Positions 1 through 5,828 of a stretch of DNA of 21,599 nucleotides are shown in pieces. The DNA is from a virus, in the IMG/VR virus record IMGVR_UViG_3300043437_000208, positions 1-21,599 of that record. One strand, written 5' to 3'. Numbering within the stretch: the first letter of the stretch is position 1; every line of letters begins with the position of its first letter. The notes below the pieces were generated by a model. The model saw only the letters and a list, made by a program, of their open reading frames with translations. It searched no databases and had not been told where the DNA came from. Both the position numbers and the translations under genes were made by a program.

Positions 1-498
1 GCTCATTTCAAAACACCATTCACGTTGATCGTTTGAAAGGTTGTAACCGCAATACTTGTAGATAGCCTCGTAAGTAGGCGCACCGAAGTCGTAAAACTTG
101 GTCATGTCCTTGTTTTCTTCGTGGTATTGACGGTAGCTTGAAATGATCCATGCTTTGCGCTGTTCGATTGGGTAGTTACGTGTGAGCGTTGTTCCTGAGT
201 GCGTAATCTTTTGCTCGGATTTGTTGAAGCGTACAACGTAGTTTGATACCCATTGCACGATCAATCTAATGGAAGGCTTAAATGCTTCGGTGCTTTCCTT
301 ACGTCCGTTCTTGAGTGCCTGTTCGAATTGGTCGGTTGTAAGATTGGTGTAGGTTTCAAGGTCTTCCTCCAACGCTTCAACCTGTCGCATGATGTTTTCT
401 CCAACGGTTACATTGTTGTTGAAGTAATCGTAAAGTTTTAGCAGTTGCTTGGTAAGATATTCAGCACGTGCTTGTGGTTGCATTTCTTTGATTTTCAT
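1..498 (-). CDS. Unknown phage protein, truncated by the window edge
   Basis: The frame is open for 166 codons from an ATG at 498 (MKIKEMQPQARAEYLTK) to the left edge of the window, so the C-terminus is missing. The protein is hydrophilic and mostly helical in appearance. Its N-terminal third is acidic and could form a coiled coil (QVEALEEDLETY), and the later part is rich in Tyr, Trp and Arg. No signal peptide, membrane segment or catalytic motif is visible. It starts 12 nt after the stop of the initiator-like gene, across a run of eight A, and belongs to the same transcript. In lambdoid phages a helicase loader follows the initiator, and that position is the only hint of function here. I do not recognise the family. 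Confidence 0.75.
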   Translation of the reverse strand, partial: MKIKEMQPQARAEYLTKQLLKLYDYFNNNVTVGENIMRQVEALEEDLETYTNLTTDQFEQALKNGRKESTEAFKPSIRLIVQWVSNYVVRFNKSEQKITHSGTTLTRNYPIEQRKAWIISSYRQYHEENKDMTKFYDFGAPTYEAIYKYCGYNLSNDQREWCFEMS

Positions 499-509
499 AT
501 CGTTTTTTT

Positions 510-1277
510 TTAAGGTTGTTTTCCGAATTTTCTCTCGACGACCCACTGAGCGATTTCGTCTGCGGTCATGTTACGTGAATCGAGTTTATGTTCTTTTGGT
601 TTGTTGATTTTGTTTAGGTCAATTCGTTTTATCCAGTGCGCAAAGTGTTTGAATGAATCCGCTTTGAAGTGGTACATTTTTGCTTCAAGTTCTTGATAGT
701 TCACAAAGGTATCGACTGCGGACCGTATTTGTTCAACGGTGTAATTGGTTGCTTGTTTAAGATTGTGAATGTGCAGTTCTAATTGCTCGTGAATGTACTC
801 TTTGCAGTCGCTTGGTTTCAAATTTTGAAATGGCTCTTTAATACTACTACTACTATTAGTAGATTCTTTATTTTTGATTCTTTCTTCTTTCTTATTTATG
901 TTAACGGATTCGCTAAAATTTTTTAATAGCATTTGTTCATTTTCTTTTATCGCATTCGTTTCGAATTGTGAAATGCTAAACGGATTCGCTAAAATTTTTT
1001 TATCGAATGTGATTCGAATAATGGGTGCTTGGTTCTTCTTTCCTTGCTCTAAAATTGCTATCAATCCCTTCGTTTGCAGGCCTTCCAATGTACGGTAATA
1101 GGTCGGATTGGATAGGTTCAAATGTGCCGAGGTTGTACGGGTAGGCAAACCAAATAAATCCGATTTAAGCGTGTTTTGTAGGTTGATAATAACAAACATC
1201 AAAGCGATTTCGTTAGTCGTTAACATACCTTCCTTAATGATCGAATTAAGGCGAAAATTGTAATCAATCAAGTTCAT
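510..1277 (-). CDS. Winged-helix replication initiator-like protein
   Basis: This 255-residue protein has a probable winged helix-turn-helix at residues 20-95. The segment TSAHLNLSNPTYYRTLEGL resembles the recognition helix, and the following KGLIAILEQGKK resembles the wing. A low-complexity Lys/Glu/Asn/Ser linker follows (about 118-150, including four serines). A helical C-terminal domain (about 155-225, YIHEQLELHIHN...FVNYQELEAK) and a basic tail complete it. This is the domain plan of phage initiators such as lambda O: DNA binding at the N-terminus, then a linker, then a protein-interaction domain. The gene carries a 22-bp direct repeat inside its linker region, as expected for an origin. 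It overlaps the methyltransferase stop by 14 nt. The function is inferred from architecture and context; a transcription regulator is the main alternative. Confidence 0.6.
   Translation of the reverse strand: MNLIDYNFRLNSIIKEGMLTTNEIALMFVIINLQNTLKSDLFGLPTRTTSAHLNLSNPTYYRTLEGLQTKGLIAILEQGKKNQAPIIRITFDKKILANPFSISQFETNAIKENEQMLLKNFSESVNINKKEERIKNKESTNSSSSIKEPFQNLKPSDCKEYIHEQLELHIHNLKQATNYTVEQIRSAVDTFVNYQELEAKMYHFKADSFKHFAHWIKRIDLNKINKPKEHKLDSRNMTADEIAQWVVERKFGKQP
903..1000. repeat. Direct 22-bp repeat pair inside initiator gene (candidate origin iterons)
   Basis: Two perfect 22-bp copies, beginning AACGGATTCGCTAAAA and ending in a run of T, lie at 903-924 and 979-1000. Their starts are 76 bp apart. 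Since 76 is not a multiple of three, the two copies are translated in different frames (KNFSESV and KILANPF), so the repeat is conserved as DNA and not as a peptide. The surrounding 200 bp is the most AT-rich part of the gene. Two imperfect related elements (ATCGCATTCG, ATCGAATGTG) lie nearby. Confidence 0.5.
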
Positions 1278-2142
1278 ACAGTTCTATTGCTTTGAATATT
1301 TGTAAAACAACCTGTGGCACTATTGCGTTTCCTCCTGCTTTGATTGATTCGTTTCTCCATTTAGAAAAGGTAATTCCGTCCAATCGGTTGGAAAGCCCAT
1401 CATTTCCATCACAAATTGGGGCGACAGTTGGGAAATTTTGCCATTGTTTCCCCTGTTTATGAATGAACCTAAATCGTTCCCCTTCCAATTTTCGCTTGGT
1501 CTTCTTGCGTTTGAATCGCTCTTTACTGGTGTTGGTAGCATCTTGTGAAATATTTGCTCTGTCAAACTCCCTGCTACCCATTTCCTCCCTATCGATTCCC
1601 TGTATTTTGTTCTCTTTTTTAATCTTTCTTCTGTTGGTTTTATGTCTATTGTTGAAGGTGTAAGCAACAAACCAAACTCGGTCTCTTCGGTGTGGTGCGT
1701 TGACGGAAACAGCTGGAAGTATAAACGGTTGTACTTCGTACCCTTCATTTTCCAAGTCAGCCTGCACCTCTTCGAATACCAACCCTCCATTCCAATTAAC
1801 AAGGCCGAGAACGTTTTCGCCCACAATCCAACGTGGTTGAATTTCTCGAATTGCTCTAAGCATCTCAGGCCATAAATGGCGTTCGTCTTCCTTTCCAAGT
1901 CGCTTTCCTGCGGTTGAGTAGGGTTGACATGGGAAACCTCCCGTGAGTATGTCAATTGATCCTCGGTGAATAGTGAAATCTGTTTTTGTGATGTCATCGT
2001 AACTAATTGCTTTTGGCCAATAATATTTTAAAACTTTTTTACCGAAGTCATTCCACTCGCAGTGAAATACATTCTCCCAACCCATCCACTCGGAAGCTAA
2101 ATCAAAGCCACCGATTCCACTAAATAAACTTCCATGTTTCAT
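1264..2142 (-). CDS. dcm: DNA cytosine-5 methyltransferase
   Basis: This 292-residue enzyme transfers a methyl group from S-adenosylmethionine to C5 of cytosine in a specific DNA sequence, probably to protect phage DNA from restriction. Motif I is FSGIGG (7-12), motif IV is GGFPCQPYS with catalytic Cys72, motif VI is ENV (109-111), motif VIII is HRRDRVW (151-157) and motif X is GNAIVPQ (271-277). The target-recognition region is short, and the stretch around 165-230 is basic and low in complexity. I chose the ATG at 2142 over an upstream TTG at 2148. Most of the gene is also open in another frame, which encodes a separate protein-like sequence. No restriction endonuclease is visible, so it looks like an orphan methyltransferase. 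The overlap with the downstream gene suggests translational coupling. Confidence 0.93.
   Translation of the reverse strand: MKHGSLFSGIGGFDLASEWMGWENVFHCEWNDFGKKVLKYYWPKAISYDDITKTDFTIHRGSIDILTGGFPCQPYSTAGKRLGKEDERHLWPEMLRAIREIQPRWIVGENVLGLVNWNGGLVFEEVQADLENEGYEVQPFILPAVSVNAPHRRDRVWFVAYTFNNRHKTNRRKIKKENKIQGIDREEMGSREFDRANISQDATNTSKERFKRKKTKRKLEGERFRFIHKQGKQWQNFPTVAPICDGNDGLSNRLDGITFSKWRNESIKAGGNAIVPQVVLQIFKAIELYELD
1320..1997 (-). CDS. Protein encoded inside dcm in the +1 frame
   Basis: A 225-codon ATG frame lies wholly within the methyltransferase gene. Its product looks like a real protein and not a chance read-through. It has ordered blocks rich in Trp, Phe and Leu: CLEQFEKFNHVGLWAKTF, then RCRLTWKMKGTKYNRLYFQL, then LSPQFVMEMMGFPTDWTELP close to the C-terminus. 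From memory, unverified here, proteins with these same blocks accompany C5 methyltransferases in many Bacteroidota phages, and the MMGFP..W block resembles C-terminal blocks annotated in methyltransferase-related proteins. The N-terminal 45 residues are hydrophilic. No catalytic residues can be assigned. It may be an accessory or specificity partner of the methyltransferase, or the frame may be joined to it by frameshifting. Its expression is unproven. Confidence 0.6.
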   Translation of the reverse strand: MTSQKQISLFTEDQLTYSREVSHVNPTQPQESDLERKTNAIYGLRCLEQFEKFNHVGLWAKTFSALLIGMEGWYSKRCRLTWKMKGTKYNRLYFQLFPSTHHTEETEFGLLLTPSTIDIKPTEERLKKRTKYRESIGRKWVAGSLTEQIFHKMLPTPVKSDSNARRPSENWKGNDLGSFINRGNNGKISQLSPQFVMEMMGFPTDWTELPFLNGETNQSKQEETQ

Positions 2143-2197
2143 AAACAATAAACCCCACCAAGAACGGTATAGCGGTACACGTCCAAGGCAGGGTCAT
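2120..2197 (-). CDS. Possible 25-residue single-membrane-span peptide upstream of dcm
   Basis: An ATG at 2197 opens a 25-codon frame starting MTLPWTCTAIPFLVGFIVYE. It has one hydrophobic stretch (about residues 8-19) followed by ETWKFI and a TAG stop. It is the first ATG downstream of the promoter at 2245-2275, about 40 nt from the expected transcript start. It overlaps the first 23 nt of dcm in a third reading frame. It could be a real microprotein, a leader peptide coupling dcm translation, or chance. Very short hydrophobic frames arise easily, so confidence is low. Confidence 0.3.
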   Translation of the reverse strand: MTLPWTCTAIPFLVGFIVYETWKFI

Positions 2198-2206
2198 TAG
2201 GTTTTA

Positions 2207-2230
2207 TAAAAGGCAAATCCGCTAATTTGC
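2207..2230 (-). other. Small hairpin in the dcm leader
   Basis: On the minus strand GCAAAT at 2230-2225 pairs with ATTTGC at 2218-2213 around a six-base loop, followed by CTTTT. It lies just downstream of the predicted transcript start, so a 5' stabilising or attenuating hairpin fits better than an end-of-operon terminator. The stem is short and AT-rich. Confidence 0.3.
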
Positions 2231-2244
2231 TTTTGTTTCTGCTT

Positions 2245-2275
2245 CAAATATACAAAACAAATTTAACTCCCACAA
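2245..2275 (-). promoter_or_regulatory. Bacteroidota-type promoter upstream of dcm
   Basis: On the minus strand, TTG at 2275-2273 is followed after 20 nt by TATATTTG at 2252-2245, matching the Bacteroidota pattern TTTG/TTG-N19/20-TAnnTTTG. Transcription would begin near 2238, leaving a leader of about 95 nt before dcm. The upstream element overlaps the end of the preceding gene. It would drive the microORF, dcm, the initiator-like gene and the leftmost gene. Confidence 0.6.
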
Positions 2276-2472
2276 CCAAAGCATTCAAAGTTTGAATCGG
2301 TCGGACGTTCAGGGTATTCAACCGAGCGAAGCAGTTGTTTTATTTCGCTAATTTCCTGACGTAGTACCATTTCTTCGTCGCATAGTTGCCCCGTTAATTG
2401 GTTCTCCAAGTAACTCATTTTCCATTTCAAGGATTCAATTTCCTCCTTCGATTGTGGTTTCTGATATTTCAT
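2263..2472 (-). CDS. Small coiled-coil protein with Cys-rich tail, unknown
   Basis: This 69-residue protein is almost entirely charged helix in residues 5-52 (KEEIESLKWKMSYLENQL and RQEISEIKQLLRSV), which looks like a short coiled coil. It ends in FECFGCGS, a closely spaced Cys pair; Cys31 is a third cysteine. A CxxC metal knuckle normally needs two pairs, so metal binding is only a possibility. It overlaps the upstream gene by 38 nt, a long overlap that nevertheless suits a compact phage early operon. Family not recognised. Confidence 0.6.
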   Translation of the reverse strand: MKYQKPQSKEEIESLKWKMSYLENQLTGQLCDEEMVLRQEISEIKQLLRSVEYPERPTDSNFECFGCGS

Positions 2473-2803
2473 TTTGTGTTTGATTGAATTGTTCTTCGAT
2501 TTGATTTAGCACGTCTTCAAGGACCGCCATTTGTGCAGGATGCCACGTAGCGAGCGCACCCGTAACGGCATCAATGCCTCGGCTTATTTGCATCATTAAC
2601 TCTTCATCCTCACCCCAAAACGCTACGGAAAGCGTGTTGAGGTAAACTGACAAATCTTTCTCTAAAAGGTTCAATCGGTTCTTTAAGGATTGACGGTAGG
2701 CCTTGGTGCGTTTTAGGTCATCCAAAGTTTCTGCAAGGGCTTGCATCAACACAACGGCACGGGTAATGGCTAATTGTTCTTTGGTTGGGTCGGGGTAATT
2801 CAT
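2435..2803 (-). CDS. Helical protein of unknown function, early operon
   Basis: This 122-residue, largely helical acidic protein has a Lys/Arg-rich central helix (DDLKRTKAYRQSLKNRLNLL, residues 28-47) and a Gln/Asn/Glu-rich C-terminus (QIEEQFNQTQNEISE). It shows no membrane segment and no recognisable catalytic motif. Its start overlaps the stop of the upstream gene by 4 nt, which indicates translational coupling. Small helical proteins between recombination and replication genes in phages are often host-takeover or accessory replication factors, but nothing in this sequence identifies which. Family not recognised. Confidence 0.7.
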   Translation of the reverse strand: MNYPDPTKEQLAITRAVVLMQALAETLDDLKRTKAYRQSLKNRLNLLEKDLSVYLNTLSVAFWGEDEELMMQISRGIDAVTGALATWHPAQMAVLEDVLNQIEEQFNQTQNEISETTIEGGN

Positions 2804-3072
2804 AGTGCAGTGTAGTTGTAAGTTTTGGAAAGTTCAAACCCAACACGATTGATCAGGTGCATGGCTTGAAGTGCCTTGTAAAAGTCTTTGTGCTCAATGC
2901 ACTGGGAACGCAATCGGTACAACCTTTGCATCCGATCGTTTAAAATATCAAACCTTGATACCCTTGAAAGGTCGATTTTCTTTGCGGTGTATTCAGCGTT
3001 AACGTGTACTTCCATGGCTTTAAGTTTAATACCTTGAATGAAGTCGATTAGTTGTTGTGGGCTTGTTCTCAT
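2800..3072 (-). CDS. Small helical protein of unknown function, early operon
   Basis: This 90-residue basic, helical protein starts MRTSPQQLIDFIQGIKLKAM. Its middle is rich in Arg (RFDILNDRMQRLYRLRSQC) and its C-terminus is aromatic (YNYTAL). It overlaps both neighbours by 4 nt in ATGA-type junctions and so belongs to one co-translated string running from the ERF gene to the Cys-tailed small protein. Nucleic-acid binding is possible given the charge pattern, but there is no diagnostic motif. Family not recognised. Confidence 0.7.
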   Translation of the reverse strand: MRTSPQQLIDFIQGIKLKAMEVHVNAEYTAKKIDLSRVSRFDILNDRMQRLYRLRSQCIEHKDFYKALQAMHLINRVGFELSKTYNYTAL

Positions 3073-3542
3073 TTCATTGTTACTTTTAAGGTTGTTGTAC
3101 TTCTTTTGATTGGTGGTGTAATGGTAATTATTTCACCGTTTGCATCCACGATGTTTTCGGGCTTGGTTAGTGATCGTAACCACTTCTCACGGGCTTTCAG
3201 CATTTCGGTTGTACGTTCTACGTTCTCCTTCAAAATAATCCATTCAATGTCGTTGCAACTTTCGTAGTCGTACTTCACACCCATTTCGGAAGTGGTGGCC
3301 ACCGCTCCAAACATTTCTGCCGTTTTCCCGTGCTTTTCTTGTTCGTTGATTGCAAGGTATTGGGTATCGGTTAAAGTCTGCTCTAAGGCCTTAATAATCA
3401 TGCGTGCTTTGATTGCAAACTCAAGTGGGTTGATATTGCCCTCTTCGATTTGAATGCGAAATTCTTGGTGCATCAACTCGACCTGCTCCCGTCCAGTTAC
3501 GGAAGAAAGCAGGTTGTTTGATTGGGTTATGATATTATCCAT
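3069..3542 (-). CDS. Unknown early-operon protein
   Basis: This is a 157-residue protein read from the ATG at 3542 (MDNIITQSNNLLSSVTGREQ). A longer frame from 3620 adds 26 basic residues that lie inside the upstream gene. I prefer the shorter start because it makes the usual few-nucleotide overlap with the upstream stop at 3535. The N-terminal two thirds are helical and acidic (EQVELMHQEFRIQIEEG). The centre carries EMGVKYDYESCNDIEWIIL, and the C-terminus looks like beta strands rich in Thr and Lys. The neighbouring ERF gene suggests a recombination or replication accessory role, but that is only positional. Family not assigned. Confidence 0.7.
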   Translation of the reverse strand: MDNIITQSNNLLSSVTGREQVELMHQEFRIQIEEGNINPLEFAIKARMIIKALEQTLTDTQYLAINEQEKHGKTAEMFGAVATTSEMGVKYDYESCNDIEWIILKENVERTTEMLKAREKWLRSLTKPENIVDANGEIITITPPIKRSTTTLKVTMK

Positions 3543-3876
3543 TGGCTTGACTTTTTTGTTGCATTTTAAAGAATGGATGGAAACGTCCGTGCGTTTCAAC
3601 TTGCTGTTTGCGAAATTCATTTACTCGCTCCCAATATGTTAATTCTTGCTCTCTCAAAAGGTTGTAACGTAAATCGTACAACTTGCGAGCTTCAACCATT
3701 TTACTAACGCTTTGGTTCATTTGATCTTGTAGCAACTCACCTTCTTTTTTAAGGTTGTATTTTCGAGCGTAATAAATGATTAAACCGCTATTCATTCCGA
3801 GCATCTTTGCAAGGTCCGAATTTTTAATCTTTGAATAAAGTTCAATGATTACTTTGATTTTGTCCTCCTGTGTCAT
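3535..3876 (-). CDS. Helix-turn-helix protein, probable DNA binding
   Basis: This 113-residue protein is read from the ATG at 3876, which overlaps the ERF stop as ATGA; a TTG at 3882 is possible but weaker. Residues 10-43 (ELYSKIKNSDLAKMLGMNSG followed by LIIYYARKYNLKK) match the spacing of a helix-turn-helix in which the second helix recognises DNA. A long charged helix follows (about 45-90: QMNQSVSKMVEARKLYDLRY...WERVNEFRKQQ), perhaps for dimerisation. The tail is basic. It may be an early regulator or a DNA-binding accessory to ERF. The helix-turn-helix reading is by eye and moderately supported. Confidence 0.65.
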   Translation of the reverse strand: MTQEDKIKVIIELYSKIKNSDLAKMLGMNSGLIIYYARKYNLKKEGELLQDQMNQSVSKMVEARKLYDLRYNLLREQELTYWERVNEFRKQQVETHGRFHPFFKMQQKSQANG

Positions 3877-4478
3877 TTCCAATCCTTTCCGGTATCTTTC
3901 TTGAATTGTGCCTTAACCTCGGAAGTAATGCGGTAGTGCGCTTCCAACTTCTTGCATAACTCAGGGTCGGTTTCGTGAAGTTCCAATAGCTTTGCGTACT
4001 TTTCAGCCGTGAATGGTTGCAGTTCGTCAGCCTTTGCGAACTTTGGTGCAGCTTCCTTTTTACTCTGAACCTTGTTGATATCGCCCGTTGTACGTAGGTT
4101 GGTAGCACCGTTTGCGTCATCATCTTCTTGAATAACACCGAAGCAAGCGGAAAGGGAATAGCGACGTGCATATGTCAGCGCACTACCGTACCCGTGTGGG
4201 TCATTTTTAGGTGCAGGCACGAACGTAATACCGTTGCTCATAGTTTCACCTGATTCGTGAATGATAAGCGTTTCTACACCGACTCCACCTTCTAAGCGGT
4301 GAATGATTTGTGAGTAGGTAAGGCCGTTATCGTTTAACGGTTTCTTGATGGCCTCCGTAACGCTCGCAAGGTCTGCGTACTTGTTTCGGAAGTGTGGGTT
4401 GGTACTGTCTTTTGTAGCACCTTCGATTTGGGCGGTTGCTTTAACCAAAGCTTTCGCCAAGTTTTTGATTGTTTCCAT
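3873..4478 (-). CDS. erf: ERF-family single-strand DNA annealing protein
   Basis: This 201-residue protein belongs to the ERF recombinase family, which anneals complementary single-stranded DNA during phage recombination and genome circularisation. Family hallmarks are present: NPHFRNKYADLASV (27-40), then the PLNDNGLTYSQ block (47-57), then GYGSALTYARRYSLSACFGV (96-115) with the acidic EDDD that follows. The C-terminal 60 residues are variable and basic. A GTG at 4496 extends the frame, but it coincides with the -7 element of the promoter, so the ATG at 4478 is the likely start, about 11 nt from the expected transcript start. It heads a string of overlapping early genes. No single-strand binding protein or nuclease partner is seen in the window. 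Confidence 0.92.
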   Translation of the reverse strand: METIKNLAKALVKATAQIEGATKDSTNPHFRNKYADLASVTEAIKKPLNDNGLTYSQIIHRLEGGVGVETLIIHESGETMSNGITFVPAPKNDPHGYGSALTYARRYSLSACFGVIQEDDDANGATNLRTTGDINKVQSKKEAAPKFAKADELQPFTAEKYAKLLELHETDPELCKKLEAHYRITSEVKAQFKKDTGKDWK

Positions 4479-4495
4479 AATTTTGTTTTGGTTCA

Positions 4496-4526
4496 CAAAT
4501 ATACAAATGAAAATTAAATGTGCAAA
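4496..4526 (-). promoter_or_regulatory. Bacteroidota-type promoter for the ERF operon
   Basis: On the minus strand TTTG (4526-4523) is followed after 19 nt by TATATTTG (4503-4496), a full match to the Bacteroidota promoter pattern. It lies between the endolysin stop and the ERF ATG and would give a very short leader. The -33 region reads AGTTTGCACA, shared with the promoter at 5731-5762. Confidence 0.75.
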
Positions 4527-4535
4527 CTATTTTTT

Positions 4536-4988
4536 TTAGCCTTTGCGGTAAGGCACGTAGGCGGTGCGGTTTCCGATCTTAGTTGCACGTAAAATTTGTT
4601 TTCGGTTGTTGGTTTTTGAGTAACTGATATGCACCCAGTCAGGTTCTTGCTTCGTGCCGAATTCCCAAATGATTTGGTCAAAATCTGGTAGCTTGCAGGC
4701 TTCCTCGAATAGGTGAAAGTTGGATGTGTTCAAGGCTTGCATGTCGATTGCTTCACCTTTGCAATGCTGTGAACTTTTGCTTCCACCAATGGCACGATTA
4801 AGGTCAGGCGAACGGTAGAAGGAACTTACTCGGATTGCGCCAACGATTTCCCTTAGTGGCTCGAATACCTTTTCAGCGGTTAGCTTCATGGTTTCAATGG
4901 TTGCTTCGTTTGGTGTGTTGTTGATTCCCAAACGTGTGGCCGTGTTGCTCTTTGTGGCCTCGGTTAGTGTTATGTGTTTGCTAATCAT
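4536..4988 (-). CDS. M15-family peptidoglycan peptidase (endolysin)
   Basis: This 150-residue zinc peptidase of the D-Ala-D-Ala carboxypeptidase type (Peptidase_M15_3-like) should cut peptide cross-links of the host wall for lysis. The zinc-site motif SSQHCKGEAID gives His75 and Asp82. The second histidine is His120 in DWVHISY. SSFYRSPDLNRAIGG (55-69) is the usual conserved block before the zinc motif. The length matches single-domain phage endolysins. There is no signal peptide and no wall-binding domain, so it needs a holin to reach its substrate. It follows a small DNA-binding-like gene with an ATGA overlap, in a unit separated from the holins by a terminator. Confidence 0.92.
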   Translation of the reverse strand: MISKHITLTEATKSNTATRLGINNTPNEATIETMKLTAEKVFEPLREIVGAIRVSSFYRSPDLNRAIGGSKSSQHCKGEAIDMQALNTSNFHLFEEACKLPDFDQIIWEFGTKQEPDWVHISYSKTNNRKQILRATKIGNRTAYVPYRKG

Positions 4989-5194
4989 AAAAAGAATTTA
5001 GTTAGTTTAACCAATGTTTGCTGATCGCAGTATCCCGTGTTAATTACCTTTCGGTAAGTTGGTGGGCTAACTGGCAATCGATGTACGGATATTTTCCGTT
5101 CGTTTCTCACTTGCTCCCATCGTTGCGCTAAGGCCGTGGAAACCAAGGGGCGAGCAGGTTTTCGCCCCCGTTTGATTTGTTTAATTTCTCGCAT
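4985..5194 (-). CDS. Small basic protein with degenerate helix-turn-helix
   Basis: This 69-residue basic protein begins with a Lys/Arg-rich arm containing RGRKPARP, which resembles an AT-hook. Residues 34-69 (KISVHRLPVSPPTYRKVINT then LVKLTKFFL) follow the rhythm of a small XRE-like helix-turn-helix, though the turn is occupied by SPP and the match is weak. It starts within TAATG at the end of the upstream gene and overlaps the endolysin start by 4 nt. It could regulate the neighbouring promoters, whose shared AGTTTGCACA element would suit a repressor, but this is inference. Confidence 0.6.
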   Translation of the reverse strand: MREIKQIKRGRKPARPLVSTALAQRWEQVRNERKISVHRLPVSPPTYRKVINTGYCDQQTLVKLTKFFL

Positions 5195-5568
5195 TATTTG
5201 AAATAACTAAATATGATTGAATAATTTTCTACCGTGTTGAAATTCATTTTAAAGCTGATCGCTACACCGATTCCGATTTGCTCGGTGAAACTTGCATCGG
5301 TAACGCATAACTCTGAATTTTTAAGGTCCCATCGGATTACCTCGTTAAGCAATTCTCCAACGTGCCTATCTTCGTGGTCAATGTAACCCCTAAGGTGTTT
5401 GAAGATTGTAATTACATCGTTGAAAATGTAGTGGCTTACGGGGTCGCACATATTCTCGGAATGTGCGTGGCCAATAAAGATGTCCCAACCGCAGGAAATA
5501 GTGTCGGGTGCTAACTTCCAAAAGCGCAAAGCGTCAACTGGAAATTGTTTTTCGTTCATTGTTTTCAT
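5194..5568 (-). CDS. Unknown 124-residue protein upstream of the lysis gene
   Basis: This is a soluble protein with a mixed composition and several His and Cys residues (SCGWDIFIGHAHSENMCDP at about 25-43). No zinc motif of a known family can be matched, and there is no membrane segment. A second ATG three codons in (MNEKQFPVDALRFWKLAPD) is an equally good start. It begins 1 nt after the stop of the 46-residue membrane protein and ends in a 1-nt overlap with the next gene, so it belongs to a four-gene unit with the endolysin. I do not recognise the family. Confidence 0.65.
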   Translation of the reverse strand: MKTMNEKQFPVDALRFWKLAPDTISCGWDIFIGHAHSENMCDPVSHYIFNDVITIFKHLRGYIDHEDRHVGELLNEVIRWDLKNSELCVTDASFTEQIGIGVAISFKMNFNTVENYSIIFSYFK

Positions 5569-5569
5569 A

Positions 5570-5710
5570 TTATTTGGATTTTTTGGTTTGAATTCTTTTT
5601 GAAATGTAAGCCCCGATAAACACCATGTAAATAAGTGTGAATGGGTTTTTGGTTAGAAGGAACACGTAAAGCGTTACGATTCCCCAAATTGTTGTTTGCG
5701 TTTTGTTCAT
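5570..5710 (-). CDS. 46-residue membrane protein
   Basis: This short gene begins MNKTQTTIWGIVTLYVFLLT and ends in a basic tail (SKRIQTKKSK). It has two hydrophobic stretches, roughly residues 8-20 and 25-38, separated by TKNPF. This gives a small hairpin membrane protein or one long span with its basic end inside the cell. It starts about 14 nt downstream of the predicted transcript start and ends 1 nt before the next gene. A longer frame on the same strand (5565-5801) covers the region but runs through the promoter and reads like noise. A role in lysis, for example as an antiholin, is possible from its place ahead of the endolysin. Confidence 0.65.
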   Translation of the reverse strand: MNKTQTTIWGIVTLYVFLLTKNPFTLIYMVFIGAYISKRIQTKKSK

Positions 5711-5730
5711 TGTTTTTCTCTTTGGTTCTA

Positions 5731-5762
5731 CAAAGTAAAGGAGTAAAATTTAATTGTGCAAA
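5731..5762 (-). promoter_or_regulatory. Promoter of the endolysin unit
   Basis: TTTG on the minus strand (5762-5759) is followed after 20 nt by TTACTTTG (5738-5731), one base off the TAnnTTTG consensus. The -33 region AGTTTGCACA is identical to that of the ERF promoter, and both are followed by an AT-rich spacer beginning (A/T)TTAA. It lies just upstream of the 46-residue membrane protein gene. Confidence 0.6.
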
Positions 5763-5801
5763 CTTTTTACGAAAAAAAATGAAACTTTTTTTTGAAGGCA
5801 T

Positions 5802-5828
5802 AAAAAAACCCCCGATTTCTCAGGGGTT
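5802..5828 (-). terminator. Intrinsic terminator after the holin-like genes
   Basis: On the minus strand AACCCC (5828-5823) pairs with GGGGTT (ending at 5807) around a ten-base loop TGAGAAATCG, and the arm runs straight into seven T (5808-5802). It should end the structural/holin transcript and also the candidate small RNA that starts near 5872. Confidence 0.85.

Noticed and set aside
841-866. Triplet repeat and palindrome CTACTATTAGTAG in the initiator gene
   Set aside because: The repeated triplets encode a run of four serines in the linker, so the palindrome is probably a by-product. It is not counted as an origin element.
3069-3620. Longer N-terminus for the 157-residue protein
   Set aside because: The extra 26 residues lie inside the upstream coding region, and the ATG at 3542 gives the overlap usual for this operon.
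3842-4171. 109-codon minus-strand frame inside the ERF gene
   Set aside because: It lies out of frame in a gene with clear family motifs, and its product is rich in Ser, Thr and Arg in a shadow-like pattern with no conserved-looking blocks.
5565-5801. 78-codon minus-strand frame over the control region
   Set aside because: It starts at the terminator T-run, reads through the promoter, and its sequence is poly-Lys/Phe/Asn noise. The 46-codon frame at 5570-5710 has a better start position and composition.
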